Shown here: piece after piece, positions 56,379 to 64,000 of the stretch
How the letters are laid out: each line of letters begins with the position of its first letter
Numbering within the stretch: position 1 is the stretch's first letter
Assembly: GCF_001544275.1 (NCBI RefSeq)
Contig: NZ_BCQE01000018.1
Span: 19,743 to 83,742, forward strand
Reading direction: 5' to 3'
Origin: Enterococcus gallinarum NBRC 100675
GTDB lineage: Bacteria; Bacillota; Bacilli; Lactobacillales; Enterococcaceae
Length of the DNA stretch: 64,000 nucleotides
Position numbers and translations under genes: made by a program
The notes under the pieces: model-generated
Databases searched by the model: none
Told to the model about the DNA's origin: nothing
Seen by the model: the letters and a program-made list of their open reading frames with translations, nothing else

Positions 56379-56956
56379 GATTGATGGTCTCCTTTATGAA
56401 TGATTTCAGCTATGACCGCTGGATAGACTCGATGCTCTAATTGATGGATCTTTGCTTCTAAGCTTTCTAATGTATCTTCCGATTCGATACGTACCACTTC
56501 TTGCGCAATGATCGGCCCCGTATCGATACCACTGTCAACGTAATGAATGGTGATCCCAGTCACCTTCACTCCATAATGAAAGGCATCGGCAATACCGGAT
56601 TTTCCAGGAAAACTAGGCAGCAATGAGGGATGCAGATTGATGATTCTATTGGGAAAAGCGGCTAGCAACGTAGGTCCAACGATCCGCATATAGCCTGCCA
56701 AAACGATCAGCTCTATCGAATGTTCCGCCAACTCGTTCAACAGTGCAGCTTCGAACGCTGCTTTCGAAGGAAATTTCTGCGGGGATAACTGCAATGTCGG
56801 TACCCCCGCGTCTTTAGCCCGTTCCAAGACAAATGCGGCGGCATTATCTGAGAACAGCAGCGCTAATGTAGCCCCTTTGAGTTCTTCTCCTCTAATCGCA
56901 TCGGCAATTGCGGTAAAATTACTGCCGTTTCCTGATGCAAAAACAGCGATCCTCAT
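56375..56956 (-). CDS. purN: Phosphoribosylglycinamide formyltransferase
   Basis: The 193-residue protein begins [21 protein letters not shown] and contains [12 protein letters not shown] and [19 protein letters not shown], the PurN motifs with the catalytic His and Asp. It adds a formyl group to GAR from 10-formyl-THF. It overlaps both neighbours by 4 nt. Confidence 0.95.
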   Translation of the reverse strand: MRIAVFASGNGSNFTAIADAIRGEELKGATLALLFSDNAAAFVLERAKDAGVPTLQLSPQKFPSKAAFEAALLNELAEHSIELIVLAGYMRIVGPTLLAAFPNRIINLHPSLLPSFPGKSGIADAFHYGVKVTGITIHYVDSGIDTGPIIAQEVVRIESEDTLESLEAKIHQLEHRVYPAVIAEIIHKGDHQS

Positions 56957-57999
56957 AGCGGATCTCCTTGTAAAAGAACCGCATGTTCTTGAGCCTCCGT
57001 TACTTTACCAATAACGTAAGCCGCTTCATTCTGCTCGTTTAACAAAGCTAGCACTTGTTCTTTCTTCTCTGGTGCAACAGCAAGAACCATCCCTATCCCC
57101 ATATTGAAGATCTCATACATTTCATGGGCCGGGATTTTTCCATAAGAAGCTAGAGCCTCAAAAATCGGCAGTTGCGGCCACGTTCCCAGTGTGATTTCTG
57201 CTGTTGTCTGCGGCGGCAACATCCGGGGAATATTCTCGATAAAGCCGCCACCCGTGATATGCGAGATACCGTCAATTAATTGTTTTTCAAGTAACGGCAG
57301 TACAGCGGATACGTAGATTCTCGTTGGTGTTAACAATTCTTCTCCGAGAGTTTTTCCGCCTAATTCCGGCAACTTCTCTGCCATTTGAAAACCTTGCTGT
57401 TCAAAAAAGATCTTGCGAACCAATGAATACCCGTTTGAATGGATACCAGAAGCAGGCAGCCCGATCAGAAAATGTCCCGGTTCAATCGATGCTCCCGTGA
57501 TCAGACGAGATTTTTCAACAATTCCCACCGCAAAACCAGCCAAGTCATAGTCCTCTTCCGAGTACATCCCTGGCATTTCTGCTGTTTCACCGCCTATCAG
57601 AGCCGCTCCCGACTGAACGCAGCCCTCTGCAACCCCGGCGATAATTTGTTCGATTTTTTCGGGATCATTCTTGCCCACTGCGACATAATCCAAAAAATAG
57701 ATCGGTTCTGCTCCTTGAGCGACAATATCATTGACACACATCGCAACACAATCGATTCCAATCGTTTGGTGTTGATTTTGTTGGATCGCTACTAATAATT
57801 TCGTTCCTACACCATCAGTACCGGATACCAGCACTGGTTCTTTCAGCGGATAGTTTGACAAGTCAAAACAGCCGCCAAAACCACCGATGGCACCCATTAC
57901 ACCTAACCGTTCTGTTCTTTTGACATGTTTTTTGATTCGATCAACGACTTCATACCCGGCGTTCACATCAACACCAGCCTTTGCATAAGCATTTGCCAC
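56953..57999 (-). CDS. purM: AIR synthetase
   Basis: The protein is about 348 residues and carries [49 protein letters not shown] and [16 protein letters not shown], all PurM signatures. The start is GTG 57999, 8 nt after AGGAGG; the ATG at 58020 would place that site inside the gene. It converts FGAM to AIR. Confidence 0.94.
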   Translation of the reverse strand: MANAYAKAGVDVNAGYEVVDRIKKHVKRTERLGVMGAIGGFGGCFDLSNYPLKEPVLVSGTDGVGTKLLVAIQQNQHQTIGIDCVAMCVNDIVAQGAEPIYFLDYVAVGKNDPEKIEQIIAGVAEGCVQSGAALIGGETAEMPGMYSEEDYDLAGFAVGIVEKSRLITGASIEPGHFLIGLPASGIHSNGYSLVRKIFFEQQGFQMAEKLPELGGKTLGEELLTPTRIYVSAVLPLLEKQLIDGISHITGGGFIENIPRMLPPQTTAEITLGTWPQLPIFEALASYGKIPAHEMYEIFNMGIGMVLAVAPEKKEQVLALLNEQNEAAYVIGKVTEAQEHAVLLQGDPL

Positions 58000-58020
58000 T
58001 TTGAGTTCCTCCTGTACCAT

Positions 58021-59442
58021 TTATTCGAGCGACGCTAAATAGCTTTCTTCATAATCATAAAGCGGTGTAGGATAATCACCATTGAAATAGGCCATGCACA
58101 ATCCAGAATAGGGGGCATCTAAATCTAACCCGATTGCTTCGATCAAGCCAGTCTCACTGAGAAAAGCCAACGAATCGGCACCGATCGTTTGGCGAATTTC
58201 TTCGACACTTTGCCGAGCAGCGATCAGTTCTTTCCGCGTCTGAATATCGATTCCGTAAAAACAAGGATATCTTAATGGCGGTGAAGCAATCCGAACGTGA
58301 ACTTCTTTGGCACCGGCTTCTTTTAACAATTGAACGATTCGTCGGCTAGTAGTGCCGCGAACGATCGAGTCATCCACCATGATCACTTTTTTTCCTTCAA
58401 CCACACCGCGGACGGCAGAAAGCTTCATCCGAACGCCTTGTTCCCGTAATTCTTGAGTGGGCTGGATAAATGTTCGTGCAATGTATTGATTTTTGACTAA
58501 TCCTAATTCGTAAGGAATGCCAGATTCTTCTGCAAACCCGCTGGCGGCCGATAAGGATGAGTTCGGTACACCGATCACCATATCTGCTTCGATCGGTGCT
58601 TCTTGGGCAAGATTACGTCCCATATTTTTTCGTGCAGTATGGACATTGACGCCGGCAATATTCGAATCTGGTCGTGCAAAATAAATGAATTCCATTGAGC
58701 AAATCGCTGGTTGGACTTCTTCCGTATATGTCTCAACACGGTAGCCCGCTTGATCCACAATGACAACTTCCCCAGGACAGATATCTCGAACAAATTCAGC
58801 TCCGATCACTTCTAAAGCACAAGTCTCTGAAGCAATCACATAAGCACCATTGACCATTTTTCCTAACGAGAGTGGCCGAAATCCATTTGGATCAAGAGCA
58901 GCGATCATCGCATCTTCTGTCAGCAAAAGATAGGCAAATCCACCTTTCACTTGATTCAGCGCTTCTTTGATGCGATCCAGCAAATTCGCTTGACCACTGC
59001 GGCGAATCAGATGCATCAAAATTTCGGTATCTGAATTTGAATGAAAAATGGCTCCTTCAGACTCAAGTGATTTCCGCAAACTCTTGGCATTGGTTAAGTT
59101 CCCGTTGTGCGCCAACCCAATCTGCTGATCAAAAAACTTAAAAAGAAAAGGTTGGATATTATCGACGCTGCCATTGCCTGCAGTAGCATAGCGAACATGT
59201 CCGATTGCTGCTTCACCTGTCAATCGTTGAAGAAGTCGTTCATCGGAAAAAACTTCTGCTAATAAGCCAAGATCCCGATGTCCGGCAAGTTTGCCTTGCT
59301 GATTTGCGACGATCCCAGCGCCTTCTTGTCCCCGATGCTGTAAACTGTGCAAGCCAAAATAAGTAACTCGGGCAGCATCTGGGTGACCCCAGACACCAAA
59401 AACCCCGCATTCTTCATTCAAGCTTTTTACTTCAATAGACAT
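58021..59442 (-). CDS. purF: Amidophosphoribosyltransferase
   Basis: The protein is about 473 residues, with propeptide [11 protein letters not shown] before the N-terminal nucleophile Cys (CGVFGVWGH). The PRPP-binding motif [17 protein letters not shown] and the Cys-rich tail region ([21 protein letters not shown]) fit the Fe-S, B. subtilis-type enzyme. It makes phosphoribosylamine, the committed step. The ATG at 59442 follows GGGAGG; the frame opens 6 codons earlier. It overlaps the purL end by 16 nt. Confidence 0.95.
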   Translation of the reverse strand: MSIEVKSLNEECGVFGVWGHPDAARVTYFGLHSLQHRGQEGAGIVANQQGKLAGHRDLGLLAEVFSDERLLQRLTGEAAIGHVRYATAGNGSVDNIQPFLFKFFDQQIGLAHNGNLTNAKSLRKSLESEGAIFHSNSDTEILMHLIRRSGQANLLDRIKEALNQVKGGFAYLLLTEDAMIAALDPNGFRPLSLGKMVNGAYVIASETCALEVIGAEFVRDICPGEVVIVDQAGYRVETYTEEVQPAICSMEFIYFARPDSNIAGVNVHTARKNMGRNLAQEAPIEADMVIGVPNSSLSAASGFAEESGIPYELGLVKNQYIARTFIQPTQELREQGVRMKLSAVRGVVEGKKVIMVDDSIVRGTTSRRIVQLLKEAGAKEVHVRIASPPLRYPCFYGIDIQTRKELIAARQSVEEIRQTIGADSLAFLSETGLIEAIGLDLDAPYSGLCMAYFNGDYPTPLYDYEESYLASLE

Positions 59443-61655
59443 GGAATTGCTTCCTCCCATTTCTTACGTGCTAAGGCTGTTTCCACTACGATCATTCCAT
59501 CGCTACCTTGGATTTTTAGTTGCGGTTCTGCTGTAACTTTTCCGATGAGACAAGCGCTATCACCTGCCAAAGCTTCAAAAGCGGTTTGATTTTCTGGAGC
59601 AATGGACAGCACAAATCGCGATTGTGTTTCTGAAAAAAGCCAAGATTGCGGCAAATCTAGTTGAACAGATATACCGACATTCTTCTTAAACGCAGATTCA
59701 GCTAATGCAACAGCTAATCCGCCTTCTGCACAGTCATGGGCACTTTTTACAAGTCCAGCCTGGATCGCAGATAAGACGATTGCCTGATTCTGTTTTTCTT
59801 CTAATAGATCAAATGCCATCAAACGGCCATTGATCGACCCGTTTTGTAATTTTTGGAGTTCACTGCCGTTAAAGTCGGCCTTCGTTTCTCCAATCAAATA
59901 AATCAAATCCTCCGGTGTCTGGAAATGTTGTGTGGTGATATGTTCGACCTTTTCAATCAGCCCTACCATACCAATCACTGGTGTTGGATAGATTGCCTGC
60001 CCGTTGGTTTCATTGTACAGCGAAACATTACCTGAAATAACAGGAGTTTCTAGAATTTCACAAGCTTTGGCAATCCCTTCTGCCGATGTCCATAACTCCC
60101 AAAAGCCTTCTGGTTTATCCGGCGAGCCATAGTTGAGACAGTCTGTGATCGCTAGTGGTCGTCCCCCAGAAGCAACAATATTGCGAGCTGCTTCTGCTAC
60201 AGCAATCTGTCCGCCTTGTTCAGGATCAAGGTACAAGTAGCGAGCATTACAGTCCGTGGTCATAGCTAAAGCTTTGTTGGTCCCTTTGATCCGCAGGACT
60301 GCAGCGTCACTTCCTGGGCCAACAACGGTATTGGTTCTCACTTGAGAATCATAGGTTTCAAAAATCGATTTTTTTGAAGCAATCGTGGGTTGCTGCAACA
60401 ATTGTAAAAGTATGGCTGTTGCATCATCAATGACTGGTTCAAAATCAGGCTGTTGACGAAATGCTTGGATTCTAGCAGGTTCTGCTTTTTCTTTATGATA
60501 AGTTGGCGCATCTTCTGCCAAAGCATCAACAGGTAAATTGGCAACTTCTTTTCCCTGATGGTACAAGCGATACGCACCATCATCGGTTACTTCACCAATC
60601 ACTACCGCTTCCAATCCGTATTTTTGAAACAACGCTTCAACTTCTGCTTCATGTCCTTGTTTCACACAGATCAGCATCCGCTCCTGGGATTCTGATAGCA
60701 TCATTTCATAAGGTGTCATACCAGTTTCTCGTTGCGGTACATCATCTAAATAAAGTTTTAATCCTGAACCAGCTTTTGAAGCCATTTCAGAACTGGAAGA
60801 AACGAGACCGGCTGCCCCCATGTCCTGAATACCGATCAAACTGTCTGAATGTTCAAGGATCAGCTCAAGACAAGCTTCTAATAACAATTTTTCCATGAAG
60901 GGGTCTCCTACTTGGACAGCCGAGCGCTGCTGTTCTTCTCCCTCCACGAACTCCTCGGAAGCAAATGTTGCACCATGGATCCCGTCTCTACCTGTTTTTG
61001 CTCCCACATACATGATTATGTTACCAACGCCTTTGGCCTGTCCTTTTTGAATATCTTTGTGGTCGATCAAACCGACACACATCGCATTGACCAATGGATT
61101 CCCTTCGTAACAGGCATCGAAGGCAACTTCACCACCGACTGTAGGGATTCCGATACAATTTCCATAGCCGCTGATTCCTGCCACGACTTCTTCTAAAAGG
61201 TATTTGGTCCGCTCATTCGTCAATTCGCCAAAACGCAACGAATCTAGGATCGCGATGGGCCGCGCCCCCATACTGAAAATATCACGAATAATCCCACCGA
61301 CGCCGGTTGCGGCGCCTTCATAAGGCTCCACGGCCGAAGGATGGTTATGACTTTCTGCTTTAAAGACAACTGCTTGGCCATCACCAATATCGACGATTCC
61401 CGCTCCTTCGCCTGGTCCTTGTAAAACTTGCGGGCCTTCGGTTGGAAATTTGCGCAAGACCGGCTTGGAATTTTTATAGGAACAATGTTCGCTCCACATT
61501 ACTGAAAAGAGACCCGTTTCTGTATAATTAGGTAGTCGACCTAATATTTCTTCTGAAATCATTTGGTATTCTTCATCAGTGAGCCCCCATTGTTGATAAA
61601 GCTTGGTTTCTTTGATTTCCTGTGGTGTTGGCTCTGCTATGATTGCTTTATTCAT
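59427..61655 (-). CDS. purL: FGAM synthetase, PurL subunit (small type)
   Basis: The 742-residue protein is the Gram-positive form, which works with PurS and PurQ. It has [45 protein letters not shown] and [16 protein letters not shown]. It binds ATP and FGAR, while PurQ supplies ammonia. It overlaps purQ by 8 nt. Confidence 0.96.
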   Translation of the reverse strand: MNKAIIAEPTPQEIKETKLYQQWGLTDEEYQMISEEILGRLPNYTETGLFSVMWSEHCSYKNSKPVLRKFPTEGPQVLQGPGEGAGIVDIGDGQAVVFKAESHNHPSAVEPYEGAATGVGGIIRDIFSMGARPIAILDSLRFGELTNERTKYLLEEVVAGISGYGNCIGIPTVGGEVAFDACYEGNPLVNAMCVGLIDHKDIQKGQAKGVGNIIMYVGAKTGRDGIHGATFASEEFVEGEEQQRSAVQVGDPFMEKLLLEACLELILEHSDSLIGIQDMGAAGLVSSSSEMASKAGSGLKLYLDDVPQRETGMTPYEMMLSESQERMLICVKQGHEAEVEALFQKYGLEAVVIGEVTDDGAYRLYHQGKEVANLPVDALAEDAPTYHKEKAEPARIQAFRQQPDFEPVIDDATAILLQLLQQPTIASKKSIFETYDSQVRTNTVVGPGSDAAVLRIKGTNKALAMTTDCNARYLYLDPEQGGQIAVAEAARNIVASGGRPLAITDCLNYGSPDKPEGFWELWTSAEGIAKACEILETPVISGNVSLYNETNGQAIYPTPVIGMVGLIEKVEHITTQHFQTPEDLIYLIGETKADFNGSELQKLQNGSINGRLMAFDLLEEKQNQAIVLSAIQAGLVKSAHDCAEGGLAVALAESAFKKNVGISVQLDLPQSWLFSETQSRFVLSIAPENQTAFEALAGDSACLIGKVTAEPQLKIQGSDGMIVVETALARKKWEEAIPCLLK

Positions 61656-62325
61656 GTACTGGCACCTTCCCGAAATTTTTCAATAAAGACGCAAAGAACT
61701 TCTTGCCATCCTTTGAGCCAAGCAACTCTTCCATTGCCCGCTCAGGATGGGGCATCATCCCTAAAACATTGCCTGCCTTGTTGCAAATGCCGGCAATACC
61801 ATGTAAACTCCCGTTAACGTTATCCACATAACGGAAGACAATCTGGTTATTGGCTTCCAGTTCCTGGTAGGTTTGTTCGTCGCAATAGTAATTTCCTTCT
61901 CCATGAGCGACAGGGATCGTGATCCGTTCATCTTGCTGGTATTCAGAGGTAAAAGGCGTCTGGTTATTGACTTGCAACTGTACCGGCTTGCAAATAAAGT
62001 GCAGCGATTCATTTCTGCGTAAAACCCCTGGCAGCAAGCCAGCTTCTGTCAAGATCTGGAAGCCATTGCACGTACCAAAGACCGGTTTTCCTTCTTCTGC
62101 AAAACGAATGACTTCTGCCATAATATTCGAGAAACGTGCGATGGCTCCGCAGCGAAGGTAATCCCCGTAGGAGAAACCTCCTGGAAGCAATACACCATCA
62201 AAGCCAGCTAACGAGGTCTCGTCATGCCACACATATTCGGCTTCTGCGCCCATCACATCTTTGATGGCATACATTAAATCGACATCACAATTCGAACCAG
62301 GAAAAACGATTACTGCAAATTTCAT
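61648..62325 (-). CDS. purQ: FGAM synthetase, glutaminase subunit PurQ
   Basis: The 225-residue class I glutamine amidotransferase has the nucleophile GTCNGFQIL, the [16 protein letters not shown] motif and [10 protein letters not shown] with His and Glu. It releases ammonia for PurL. It overlaps purS by 4 nt. Confidence 0.96.
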   Translation of the reverse strand: MKFAVIVFPGSNCDVDLMYAIKDVMGAEAEYVWHDETSLAGFDGVLLPGGFSYGDYLRCGAIARFSNIMAEVIRFAEEGKPVFGTCNGFQILTEAGLLPGVLRRNESLHFICKPVQLQVNNQTPFTSEYQQDERITIPVAHGEGNYYCDEQTYQELEANNQIVFRYVDNVNGSLHGIAGICNKAGNVLGMMPHPERAMEELLGSKDGKKFFASLLKNFGKVPVHE

Positions 62326-62585
62326 TGTTCCTTGTCCTCCATCTCAATGATTTCATAACGATAAGTCTCCATATTGACATTTGCCAGTAACTTGTCACAA
62401 ACTTCTTCAATTTCTGCCGCTACCGATTCTTTGTTGCTGTCTGTAACTTTGATCTCAAAATATTTCCCAATACGTATTTCAGAGACATTTTGATACCCCA
62501 AACGATGAACCGCTCCTTTGACTGCTTCTCCTTGAGGATCCAAGACCGACTCTTTATAAGTGACATAAACTTTGACTAAATACAT
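62322..62585 (-). CDS. purS: FGAM synthetase, PurS subunit
   Basis: The 87-residue protein begins [31 protein letters not shown], standard for PurS, which bridges PurL and PurQ. Its start overlaps the purC stop, typical of this coupled operon. Confidence 0.95.
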   Translation of the reverse strand: MYLVKVYVTYKESVLDPQGEAVKGAVHRLGYQNVSEIRIGKYFEIKVTDSNKESVAAEIEEVCDKLLANVNMETYRYEIIEMEDKEQ

Positions 62586-63295
62586 GAACTATACTCCTTT
62601 TCTAAGCGATTTAATACTTCTTGATAAACAGGAATCAGATCCCCGATTTCACGACGATAGACATCTTTATCCAAATGTTCTTTCGTTGTCAGATCCCATA
62701 AGCGACAAGTATCCGGCGAAATCTCATCCGCTAAAAGAATTTTCCCATCACTTTTTCCGACTTCAATTTTAAAGTCGACCAAGTGGATCTTAATTTTCTC
62801 AAAGAGTTGGCACAATGCGGTGTTGATTTGTCGAGCAAGCATTTTGATTTGAGCAACTTCCTCAGGGGTGGCGATTCCCAAATAACGAATGTGATCTTCA
62901 TTGATGAAAGGATCGTCTAAGCGGTCTTCTTTGTAATAAAATTCAATAATCGGAAAAGGCAGCTGCTCCCCTTCAGCAATTCCCAGGCGCTTAGAAAAGC
63001 TGCCGGCAGCCGTATTACGGACGACGATTTCCAACGGGATCATTTCAACTTCACAAACTAATTGTTCGTGTTTAGACAATATTTTGATAAAATGACTTGG
63101 AATACCCTGCTTTTCTAATTCTTGAAAAATAAGACTGGTAATCTGATTATTCAGTGCTCCTTTTCCTGAAACTGCATCTTTCTTCAATCCATTCAACGCG
63201 GTAGCCTGATCGAGATACTCCACACGGAGCTCTTTATCTTTGCTAGTCTTGAAGAGTTTCTTTGCTTTCCCTTCGTAAATCAATTCTTCTTGCAC
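62576..63295 (-). CDS. purC: SAICAR synthetase
   Basis: The protein is about 239 residues. It starts MVQEELIYEGKAKKLFKT and contains MIPLEIVVRNTAAGS, LVDFKIEVGK and LADEISPDTCRLWD, all PurC motifs. The start is a GTG at 63295 with GAGGTG upstream; the open frame extends 38 codons further but that part holds the promoter. It joins aspartate to CAIR and is the first gene of the operon here. purE and purK are not in front of it. Confidence 0.94.
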   Translation of the reverse strand: MQEELIYEGKAKKLFKTSKDKELRVEYLDQATALNGLKKDAVSGKGALNNQITSLIFQELEKQGIPSHFIKILSKHEQLVCEVEMIPLEIVVRNTAAGSFSKRLGIAEGEQLPFPIIEFYYKEDRLDDPFINEDHIRYLGIATPEEVAQIKMLARQINTALCQLFEKIKIHLVDFKIEVGKSDGKILLADEISPDTCRLWDLTTKEHLDKDVYRREIGDLIPVYQEVLNRLEKEYSSCI

Positions 63296-63359
63296 CACCG
63301 GACACCTCACAAAAGTTAGTTTTTTCACATAGATTTTTAGTCTCTTCTTGTTGTTTTCT

Positions 63360-63436
63360 ATTCTAACAACGCAAAGAATAAGGGTCAACAAAATAATGTA
63401 CATTAACAACTAATTTTTCTTTAAACGTTCGTGTTT
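63360..63436 (-). promoter_or_regulatory. pur operon promoter with PurBox
   Basis: TTGACC (63383-63388) and TAGAAT (63360-63365) are 17 nt apart on the minus strand. Upstream is AAACACGAACGTT (63424-63436), a PurBox-like match to AWWWCCGAACWWT at 10 of 13 positions. Its centre lies about 76 nt before the predicted transcription start, the position used by the activator PurR in Lactococcus. Confidence 0.75.
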
Positions 63437-63493
63437 AACTTAAAATCATTTTTTGTTCTGCTGATTTCCGACTTGTTCACACGCTATAAAGCG

Positions 63494-63522
63494 TTTACAT
63501 TTATTTTTTTTCATGTTATATT
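63494..63522 (+). promoter_or_regulatory. Promoter of the terminal unknown gene
   Basis: TTTACA (63494-63499) and TATATT (63517-63522) are 17 nt apart, followed by a 40-nt leader with AAGGAGG before the gene. Confidence 0.7.
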
Positions 63523-63562
63523 GATTTTGTGAATACTGGTATCTCCAAGGAGGAATTGATTC

Positions 63563-63949
63563 ATGTGGTCACTGAAAAATCAAGCGCAACGATTTATCGC
63601 TCATTTATCGGACACCGACAGAAAACAGCTACATAATGAACTACTTGCCGTTCAACAAGTGTTGACCGCAAATCAAATGACATCTTTTTATTTATTCAGT
63701 CCATTCAAAAAACATGCCCGGCCTCATTATTCCGAACATCGAAAACGGGTACTCCAATATAAAAACGGATTAAACGAAGAATTGATTATCCATCAAATCC
63801 ATCAGCAGACTTTCTTTAAACACACCTTTTGTTTCCGTATTTATTTCAATATGGAAGAAATGCAAACTGCCTTTTTGGATGTCTTGCTAAACTTACTCAA
63901 TGAGGAAAAGACTTTCACTCCTTTAAAACCTAATTTTATAAATAGTTAA
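63563..63949 (+). CDS. Unknown 128-residue protein
   Basis: The soluble protein has no signal peptide or membrane segment. It is rich in His/Gln/Lys (FKKHARPHYSEHRKRVLQYKNG, HQIHQQTFFKHTFCF) and predicted to be mostly helical. I do not recognise the family. It has its own promoter, an AAGGAGG ribosome binding site and a terminator, so it is a single-gene unit divergent from the pur operon. Confidence 0.75.
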   Translation: MWSLKNQAQRFIAHLSDTDRKQLHNELLAVQQVLTANQMTSFYLFSPFKKHARPHYSEHRKRVLQYKNGLNEELIIHQIHQQTFFKHTFCFRIYFNMEEMQTAFLDVLLNLLNEEKTFTPLKPNFINS

Positions 63950-63951
63950 AC

Positions 63952-63998
63952 ACACTCTTAAAAAACGCCTAAATTGCGATTTTAAGGGTGTTTTTTTG
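63952..63998 (+). terminator. Terminator of the last gene
   Basis: ACACTCTTAAAA and TTTTAAGGGTGT pair over 12 bp with a G-T pair, followed by TTTTTTT on the plus strand. The gene's stop lies about 5 nt before the stem. Confidence 0.85.
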
Positions 63999-64000
63999 GG

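Overview
The window looks like the chromosome of an Enterococcus of the E. faecium type: low GC, strong AGGAGG ribosome binding sites, a complete pdhABCD operon, a purC-to-purD operon, typA, guaC, wecB/mnaA and an M-box-controlled mgtA. The left 15 kb is different. It is a conjugative Inc18/pAMbeta1-type plasmid module that runs directly into chromosomal-type sequence. No integrase or insertion sequence is visible at the join (about 14.88-15.08 kb).

Left module (1-14.9 kb, all genes on the minus strand). It holds the N-terminal part of a MobQ/TraA-type relaxase, its oriT with a recognisable nic region, two small TraC/TraD-like accessory proteins, topoisomerase III, an LPXTG stalk protein with 54-bp repeats, a coiled-coil protein, a 1421-residue LPXTG adhesin (thioester domain, SpaA/Cna-B domains and T-Q ester/VaFE domains), a LysM protein, a 63-residue protein, an Sm/Hfq-like protein, a 97-residue protein and a RepE/RepR/RepS-family initiator with a leader attenuator. 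The Hfq-like protein stands out because enterococci are generally regarded as lacking chromosomal hfq.

Metal and cobalamin block (15-22.4 kb). An FNR-like regulator with two cysteines spaced as in Lactobacillus casei FLP lies next to a P1B ATPase with an unusual CPG motif and a CXXC HMA chaperone. Two identical FNR boxes sit 22 bp upstream of -10 elements. One precedes the ATPase; the other is inside the 3' end of the ATPase gene and precedes the chaperone. Next come a DUF4430 lipoprotein, a class II (adenosylcobalamin-dependent) ribonucleotide reductase and a divergent ECF S-component, which form a plausible B12 uptake and use cassette.

Accessory block (22.5-32.3 kb). This has GNAT acetyltransferases, an SRPBCC protein, a class-C beta-lactamase-like gene broken by one stop codon, a DUF1697 protein, an alpha-toroid protein, a MarR-flavodoxin operon with a visible operator, and a McrBC restriction system.

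Core block (32.5-64 kb). In order: rlmD, typA, inositol monophosphatase, a UPF0223 protein, an MGMT-like protein, a decayed toroid gene, a DJ-1/PfpI protein, an MFS permease, pdhABCD, mgtA (M-box, terminator and a short proline-containing upstream ORF), wecB/mnaA, guaC, an aldo/keto reductase, and the purCSQLFMNHD operon with overlapping genes. The pur operon starts from a promoter with a PurBox near -76. A small unknown gene with its own promoter and terminator closes the window.
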